From: Streptosporangiaceae bacterium
GTDB lineage: Bacteria; Actinomycetota; Actinomycetes; Streptosporangiales; Streptosporangiaceae
Assembly: GCA_030052355.1 (NCBI GenBank)
Contig: JASIGS010000621.1
Coordinates: 1 to 5,837 of the forward strand
Length of the DNA: 5,837 nucleotides
Reading direction: 5' to 3'
In this document: positions 1 through 5,837 of the stretch, in pieces
Numbering within the stretch: the first letter of the stretch is position 1
Layout: every line of letters begins with the position of its first letter
Notes under the pieces: model-generated
Seen by the model: the letters and a program-made list of their open reading frames with translations, nothing else
Told to the model about the DNA's origin: nothing
Database searches by the model: none
Position numbers and translations under genes: made by a program

Positions 1-2772
<2,772 letters not shown>

Positions 2773-2782
2773 GCGCAGCCGA

Positions 2783-3610
2783 TCACACCCGGCGGCGGTA
2801 CATCGTCATCGCGAGCGGAAAGGTCACGGCCACGATCCCTGCCGCCCAGGCCAGGACGTAGATGAGGTGATTGCCGATCGGGCCGCCCATCGCCAGGCCG
2901 CGGACGGTGTCGGCTAGGTCGGTGACCGGATTGACCTTGACCCAGGCCTGCAGCCAGCCAGGCATCGTCCGGGTGTCCTGGATCAGCACGCTGCTGCCGA
3001 ACACCAGCGGCATCATGAAGACGAACGAGATGCCCTGCACCGTCTCCGGGCTGGGTGCCAGCAGCCCGATCACCACCGACAGCCAGCAGCACGCCAGGTA
3101 GAAGAGGTAGGCGAGGCCGTACGCGGCCAGGACGGGACCGAACCCGGCGTGGAACCGGAAGCCGATCGCCGAGCCGAAGCCGGTCAGCACCGCCATCACG
3201 ACACAGAACCGCGCCGTGTCGCCCAGCACGGCCCCGGTGAGCGGGGCGGAGCGCGCGACCGGCAGGCTGCGGAACCTGTCGAAGACGCCCTTGCGGATGT
3301 CGTCGCACAGCGCGGTGCCGAGGTTCATGGTCGCGAACATCGCCATCTGCGCGACCAGGCCGGGGAGCAGGACCTCCAGGTAGTCGTGCGTGCTGCCGGC
3401 GACTGCGCCGCCGAACACAAACAGGAACAGCGCGAGGAAGACGACCGGCATCAGCGTCACGTCCAGCAGCTTCTCCGGCGAGTGCTTGAGCTGCATCATG
3501 CTGCGCCAGGCCAGCGTCAGTGAGTGGCCCAGTGCCTGGCGCGCGCTGATCCGGCGCCTTGGCGCTGAGCGCGGCCTTGCCGCCGCGCGATCTGCTTGCA
3601 GAACCGTCAT
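2783..3610 (-). CDS. DrrB-like ABC-2 type transporter permease
   Basis: A 275-residue integral membrane protein, the usual length for the DrrB (daunorubicin resistance) family of ABC-2 permeases. A basic cytoplasmic N-terminus (about residues 1-45, Arg-rich) precedes about six hydrophobic segments near 51-71, 80-101, 131-150, 157-184, 193-211 and 248-268. Family hallmarks are visible: the cytoplasmic stretch DDIRKGVFDRFRSLPVARS (103-121) and VNPVTDLADTVRGLA (226-240) before the last membrane span. The ATG start overlaps the stop of the upstream ATPase gene as ATGA and has GGGAGGG five to eleven bases upstream, so translation is probably coupled and gives a balanced complex. It should form the membrane channel for the ATPase at 3607-4581. 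Substrate cannot be read from sequence. Beside a Pls-like synthetase and a pathway regulator, export of the product or self-protection is likely (inference); a drug exporter unrelated to the synthetase is the alternative. Confidence 0.93.
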   Translation of the reverse strand: MTVLQADRAAARPRSAPRRRISARQALGHSLTLAWRSMMQLKHSPEKLLDVTLMPVVFLALFLFVFGGAVAGSTHDYLEVLLPGLVAQMAMFATMNLGTALCDDIRKGVFDRFRSLPVARSAPLTGAVLGDTARFCVVMAVLTGFGSAIGFRFHAGFGPVLAAYGLAYLFYLACCWLSVVIGLLAPSPETVQGISFVFMMPLVFGSSVLIQDTRTMPGWLQAWVKVNPVTDLADTVRGLAMGGPIGNHLIYVLAWAAGIVAVTFPLAMTMYRRRV

Positions 3611-4581
3611 GCCGCCCTCCCAGGGTCGGTCGTAGCTTCGCCGTCACCGGCGTGGTGCCCGGTCAGAGTCAGGAACACCTCATCGAGACTGGGCAAGCGG
3701 AGCGCGAGCTCGGACGTCGCCAGGCCGGCCTCGTCCAGCCGCCGGACCAGCGCGGCCAGCACGGAGCTGCCGCGGGCGGGCGCCGTCACCAGCCCGGTCT
3801 CGCCGTTCATCTCCGGCGTCGATCCGGTCACCGCCGCGACAACACTCGCCACCTCGGCCGTGTCGGCGGGGATCGCCGCCCTGGCGACCAGCGTCTGGCT
3901 GCCGGTCCTGGCCTTCAGCTCCGCCGCAGTCCCCGCGGCGACCACGGTGCCGTGGTCCATCACCGCGATGAAGTCGGCCAGTTCGTCGGCCTCATCCAAG
4001 TACTGCGTCGTCAGCAGCACCGTCACGCCGCCCGTGACCAGTGCCCGGACCGTGTCCCAGACCTCGTTCCGCCCCTGCGGGTCGAGCCCGGTCGTCGGTT
4101 CGTCGAGGAAGATGACCTCCGGGTCGCCGACCAGGCTGGCGGCGAGGTCAAGCCTGCGGCGCATGCCGCCCGAGTAGGTCTTGACCGCCCGCCTGGCCGC
4201 GTCGGCCAGCCCGAACTGGTCGAGCAGATCCCCGGCGCGTTGCCGTGCTGCGGGCCGCGCCAGCCCGAGCAGCCGACCGATCATGATCAGGTTCTCGGTG
4301 CCGGTCAGCTCGTCGTCCACGGACGCGTACTGGCCGGTCAGCGCGATGAGCTGGCGTACCTGCACCGCGTCGGCGGCCACGTCGTAGCCGCAGATCCTGG
4401 CTCGCCCGGCGTCGGCCCGCAGCAGCGTGGCGAGCACCCGCACCGCTGTGGTCTTGCCGGCGCCGTTCGGCCCGAGCAGCGCGAGCACGGTCCCGCGGCG
4501 CGCCGCGAAGTCCGCGCCGTCTAGGGCCTGCGTCGCGCCGAACCGCTTACTTAGTCCCTCGGCTTCGATCGCGTAGTCCAC
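3607..4581 (-). CDS. DrrA-like ABC transporter ATP-binding protein
   Basis: The cytoplasmic ATPase of a DrrAB-type exporter, 324 residues from the GTG at 4581, normal for the family. Visible in order: Walker A GPNGAGKTT (37-45), Q-loop glutamine in LTGQYASVDDELTG (Q84), signature SGGMRRR (137-143), Walker B VIFLDEP (156-162) with catalytic Glu 161, D-loop GLDP, and TTQYLDEAD. Here the switch histidine position is Gln 193, a substitution I recall as usual in DrrA proteins. A C-terminal domain carries the DrrA-type LDEVFL motif (299-304). The frame stays open upstream to an ATG at 4743, but that would add 54 residues without homology and cover the divergent promoter. The GTG at 4581 has GGGAGGG five bases upstream and puts the conserved sequence AIEAEGLSKRFG at the N-terminus. 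First gene of a two-gene operon with the permease. The transported compound is unknown. Confidence 0.94.
   Translation of the reverse strand: MDYAIEAEGLSKRFGATQALDGADFAARRGTVLALLGPNGAGKTTAVRVLATLLRADAGRARICGYDVAADAVQVRQLIALTGQYASVDDELTGTENLIMIGRLLGLARPAARQRAGDLLDQFGLADAARRAVKTYSGGMRRRLDLAASLVGDPEVIFLDEPTTGLDPQGRNEVWDTVRALVTGGVTVLLTTQYLDEADELADFIAVMDHGTVVAAGTAAELKARTGSQTLVARAAIPADTAEVASVVAAVTGSTPEMNGETGLVTAPARGSSVLAALVRRLDEAGLATSELALRLPSLDEVFLTLTGHHAGDGEATTDPGRAA
3615..3621 (-). promoter_or_regulatory. Ribosome binding site of the permease gene
   Basis: GGGAGGG on the minus strand, with 4 bases between it and the ATG at 3610. It lies inside the 3' end of the ATPase gene and fixes the permease start. 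The same motif stands before the ATPase gene at almost the same spacing. Confidence 0.75.
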
Positions 4582-4585
4582 GCTT

Positions 4586-4592
4586 CCCTCCC
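4586..4592 (-). promoter_or_regulatory. Ribosome binding site deciding the ATPase GTG start
   Basis: GGGAGGG on the minus strand lies 4 bases upstream of the GTG at 4581. It argues for that start over the upstream in-frame ATG at 4743. Confidence 0.75.
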
Positions 4593-4607
4593 GTGACTTC
4601 AGTGCAT

Positions 4608-4637
4608 CGCCTACACAGTGCGGCACCGCGCTGACAG
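4608..4637 (-). promoter_or_regulatory. Candidate promoter for the DrrAB-like operon
   Basis: On the minus strand, CTGTCA (4632-4637; 4 of 6 matches to TTGACA) and TAGGCG (4608-4613) are separated by 18 bases. Transcription would begin near 4600 and leave a leader of about 20 bases. The -35 overlaps the first GCTGACA repeat of the array, so a factor bound there could also affect this operon. The match is weak and rests on eye inspection only. Confidence 0.28.
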
Positions 4638-4700
4638 GAGACGGCCAGCGCGCTGACATCGGCCGGGAGTTGCTGACATATGGCTGTGCTGCCGCTGAAA
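4630..4700 (+). repeat. GCTGACA direct-repeat array, probable SARP/AfsR-type operator
   Basis: GCTGACA occurs exactly at 4630-4636, 4652-4658 and 4672-4678, followed by GCTGAAA at 4694-4700; start-to-start distances are 22, 20 and 22 bases. A weaker unit, GCTGTGC, falls at 4683-4689, giving three units at exact 11-base spacing (4672, 4683, 4694), one helical turn. Heptamer direct repeats at 11 or 22 bases, ending about 8 bases before the -10 box, are the known recognition pattern of SARP/AfsR-type activators. The regulator encoded at 1-2772 belongs to this group and may be the one that binds. The 20-base step between the second and third copies breaks the phase, so there may be two sub-sites, the left one nearer the ATPase operon and the right one serving the synthetase. 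The repeats are seen directly; the binding protein is inferred. Confidence 0.6.
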
Positions 4701-4727
4701 GTTCTCTGTATCCACGGATGCAGCGGC
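4691..4727. repeat. Inverted repeats around the candidate synthetase promoter
   Basis: GCCGCTG (4691-4697) and CAGCGGC (4721-4727) form perfect 7-base arms around 23 bases, and inside them is a smaller dyad ATCC-AC-GGAT (4710-4719). The left arm overlaps the last GCTGA heptamer and the inner dyad overlaps the candidate -10. This could be a second operator, for example for a dimeric repressor, or may be chance in GC-rich DNA. Confidence 0.3.
4709..4714 (+). promoter_or_regulatory. Candidate -10 box for the Pls-like synthetase gene
   Basis: TATCCA begins exactly 8 bases after the last heptamer (4694-4700), the spacing typical of SARP-activated promoters, which usually lack a good -35. Transcription would begin near 4720, leaving a leader of about 75 bases. 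A second possibility is TACATT at 4739-4744, which fits TANNNT better but has no matching -35 and lacks the repeat spacing. Confidence 0.3.
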
Positions 4728-4786
4728 TAGGGGGCCCATACATTTGATCAACTCCTGGGGAGCTGTCACTGGAGTGTGCACGTGAT

Positions 4787-4792
4787 GAGGGA
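4787..4792 (+). promoter_or_regulatory. Ribosome binding site of the synthetase gene
   Basis: GAGGGA with 5 bases before the GTG at 4798. Two in-frame TGA stops at 4783 and 4786 exclude any start further upstream. Confidence 0.65.
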
Positions 4793-4797
4793 ACGAC

Positions 4798-5837
4798 GTG
4801 ACAACGGCTGACTTGCGGTCTGGCCTGGGCGCGTGGGACCAGCCGGCAGCGGCGTCCTTAGACGCGGTTTGCGCGGCTGCCGTCTACTACGGCACTTCGG
4901 CGCCGCAGCCTCGTACCTTGTGGCAGATCCTGGAGTCCACCGCAGCGGTATCTCCGCGAGCTATCGCAATTGACGACGGCCGGTCAGCGCTTGACTACCT
5001 GGGCCTGCTTCGGGAGGTACGGCGGATCGCTGATCGGCTCGTCTCGGTAGGTATAGGGGCAGGCGACCGGGTCGGTATCCGCGTCACTTCCGGCACCGCG
5101 GAGCTCTATCTCTCCATCCTCGCCGTCTTGTCCGTCGGGGCCGCGTATGTGCCGGTCGACGTGGATGACCCGGGCGAGCGTACGGAGCTGGTCTGGTCCG
5201 CAGCAGGCGTCTGCGCCGTGCTGACCGATGGCGGTGCATTGAACCGCCGCGCGGTCCGGCCGGGCAGTCTCTGCGCTCGTCACCCGGTGCCGGATGACGA
5301 TGCGTGGATCATCTTCACGTCCGGCACGACCGGTACACCGAAGGGCGTGGCCGTGACGCACCGCAACGCGGCGGCGTTCGTCGATGCCGAAGCGAACCTG
5401 TTCCTGCGCGGAGAGCCACTGGGGCCCGGGGACCGCGTGCTGGCCGGGCTGTCGGTGGCCTTCGACGCATCGTGCGAAGAAATGTGGCTCGCCTGGCGGC
5501 ATGGCGCATGCCTGGTGCCGGCTCCACGCTCGATCGTGAGGACTGGTCCTGAGCTCGTGACCTGGCTGGAGCAGCGGCGGATCTCCGTGGTCTCGACAGT
5601 GCCGACGCTGGCGGCGCTGTGGCCTGGAGGCTGTCCAGCGGGCGTCCGTCTGCTGGTCCTGGGCGGTGAGGTCTGCCAGGCAGGGCTGGCCGCCAGGCTC
5701 GCGCGACAAGGCTCGGAGGTGTGGAACACCTATGGTCCGACCGAGGCCACGGTGGTGTCCTGCGCGGCGCAGTTGTGCGACGGCGCACCGGTGCGGATCG
5801 GGCTGCCGTTAGACGGATGGAGTCTGGCGGTGATCGA
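4798..5837 (+). CDS. Pls-like NRPS (epsilon-poly-lysine synthetase family), N-terminal adenylation domain (3' partial)
   Basis: The frame opens at GTG 4798 and runs off the window; 346 codons are visible. It is an adenylation domain, which activates an amino acid as aminoacyl-AMP for loading onto a carrier domain. Core motifs: LDYLGLLREV (A1 region, codons 65-74), VGAAYVPVD (A2, 113-121), FTSGTTGTPKG (A3, 173-183), FDASCEEMW (A4, 222-230), NTYGPTE (A5, 310-316). Phrases such as LAGLSVAFDASCEEMWLAWR, HGACLVPAPRS, VVSTVPTLAALWP and IGLPLDGW are, from memory, diagnostic of the Pls family rather than ordinary modular NRPSs. Family members are about 1,300 residues: A domain, carrier domain, then a membrane-embedded C-terminus with tandem condensation-like domains that polymerise a basic amino acid. 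None of that later part is visible here. Pocket residues D223, A224, E227, S266, V287, G289, T311, V319 and V320 suit a cationic substrate such as lysine, ornithine or diaminobutyrate. TTA codons occur at codons 21 and 338, and the first ~100 codons are less GC-biased than the neighbouring genes. Confidence 0.88.
   Translation, partial: MTTADLRSGLGAWDQPAAASLDAVCAAAVYYGTSAPQPRTLWQILESTAAVSPRAIAIDDGRSALDYLGLLREVRRIADRLVSVGIGAGDRVGIRVTSGTAELYLSILAVLSVGAAYVPVDVDDPGERTELVWSAAGVCAVLTDGGALNRRAVRPGSLCARHPVPDDDAWIIFTSGTTGTPKGVAVTHRNAAAFVDAEANLFLRGEPLGPGDRVLAGLSVAFDASCEEMWLAWRHGACLVPAPRSIVRTGPELVTWLEQRRISVVSTVPTLAALWPGGCPAGVRLLVLGGEVCQAGLAARLARQGSEVWNTYGPTEATVVSCAAQLCDGAPVRIGLPLDGWSLAVI
4858..4860 (+). 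promoter_or_regulatory. TTA leucine codon 21 of the synthetase gene (possible bldA checkpoint)
   Basis: An in-frame TTA close to the start of the synthetase gene. In Streptomyces TTA is read only by the bldA leucyl-tRNA, which matures late, and early TTA codons often gate antibiotic genes. The codon is certain if the frame is right; the regulatory role depends on the host. Confidence 0.5.
5809..5811 (+). promoter_or_regulatory. TTA leucine codon 338 of the synthetase gene
   Basis: A second in-frame TTA, within IGLPLDGW near the window end. Two TTA codons in 346, with none noticed in the regulator or the transporter genes, make chance use less likely. Confidence 0.45.

Noticed and set aside
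3559..4524. 321-codon plus-strand open frame opposite the ATPase
   Set aside because: It is antisense to well-defined Walker and signature motifs and has no recognisable domain of its own.
4582..4743. 54-residue N-terminal extension of the ABC ATPase from an ATG at 4743
   Set aside because: It has no ABC homology, would cover the repeat array and divergent promoter, and the GTG at 4581 has a strong ribosome binding site and the correct family N-terminus.
4732..4784. Short palindromes GGGCCC (4732-4737), GTGCAC (4776-4781) and CACGTG (4779-4784)
   Set aside because: Six-base palindromes are expected by chance in this composition and show no spacing or repetition that suggests an operator.
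4984..5709. 241-codon minus-strand open frame opposite the synthetase
   Set aside because: It is antisense to the adenylation core motifs and has low-quality composition.
4798..5837. Acyl-CoA ligase or ordinary NRPS module as the identity of the last gene
   Set aside because: The FDAS motif with D223 at the amino-acid-binding position indicates an amino acid rather than a carboxylate substrate, and the surrounding phrases match the Pls-like family. Only the missing C-terminus can settle this fully.

Overview
The window is very GC-rich, with strong G/C bias at third codon positions, GTG starts and GGGAGGG-type ribosome binding sites. This points to an actinomycete, probably a filamentous antibiotic-producing lineage such as Streptomyces or a relative. 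It reads as the edge of a specialised-metabolite gene cluster. It holds four protein genes, two of them cut by the window ends. I saw no RNA genes, mobile elements or CRISPR, and no gene-free stretch exceeds about 220 bases.

Layout: (1) Bases 1-2772, plus strand: the last ~923 codons of an AfsR-type regulator, consisting of the end of a bacterial transcriptional activation domain (BTAD), an NB-ARC-type nucleotide-binding module and a TPR-like helical C-terminus. (2) Converging on it with only 10 bases between stop codons, a two-gene minus-strand operon: a DrrA-like ABC ATPase (3607-4581) followed by a DrrB-like permease (2783-3610), joined by an ATGA stop/start overlap. (3) A 216-base divergent promoter region (4582-4797). 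(4) From 4798 to the window end, plus strand: the N-terminal ~346 residues of an adenylation domain that closely resembles the Pls family, the epsilon-poly-L-lysine synthetase-like NRPSs that make cationic homopolymers of basic amino acids.

The most interesting reading is a small, possibly uncharacterised cationic homo-poly-amino-acid locus with its own exporter and AfsR-like regulator. Three sequence observations support it. The visible substrate-pocket residues (D, A, E, S, V, G, T, V, V) include an acidic residue suited to a basic amino acid. The promoter region carries a striking array of GCTGACA-type heptamers, three at exact 11-base spacing and the whole array at 22/20/22-base spacing, ending 8 bases before a candidate -10; this is the architecture bound by SARP/AfsR-type activators. 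The synthetase gene carries two TTA leucine codons (codons 21 and 338), while I saw none in the other genes, which suggests bldA-type developmental control if the host is a streptomycete.

Proposed working model (inference): the regulator activates the divergent promoter region, the synthetase makes a polycation, and the DrrAB-like pair exports it or protects the producer. The true product, the rest of the synthetase and the rest of the cluster lie outside the window.
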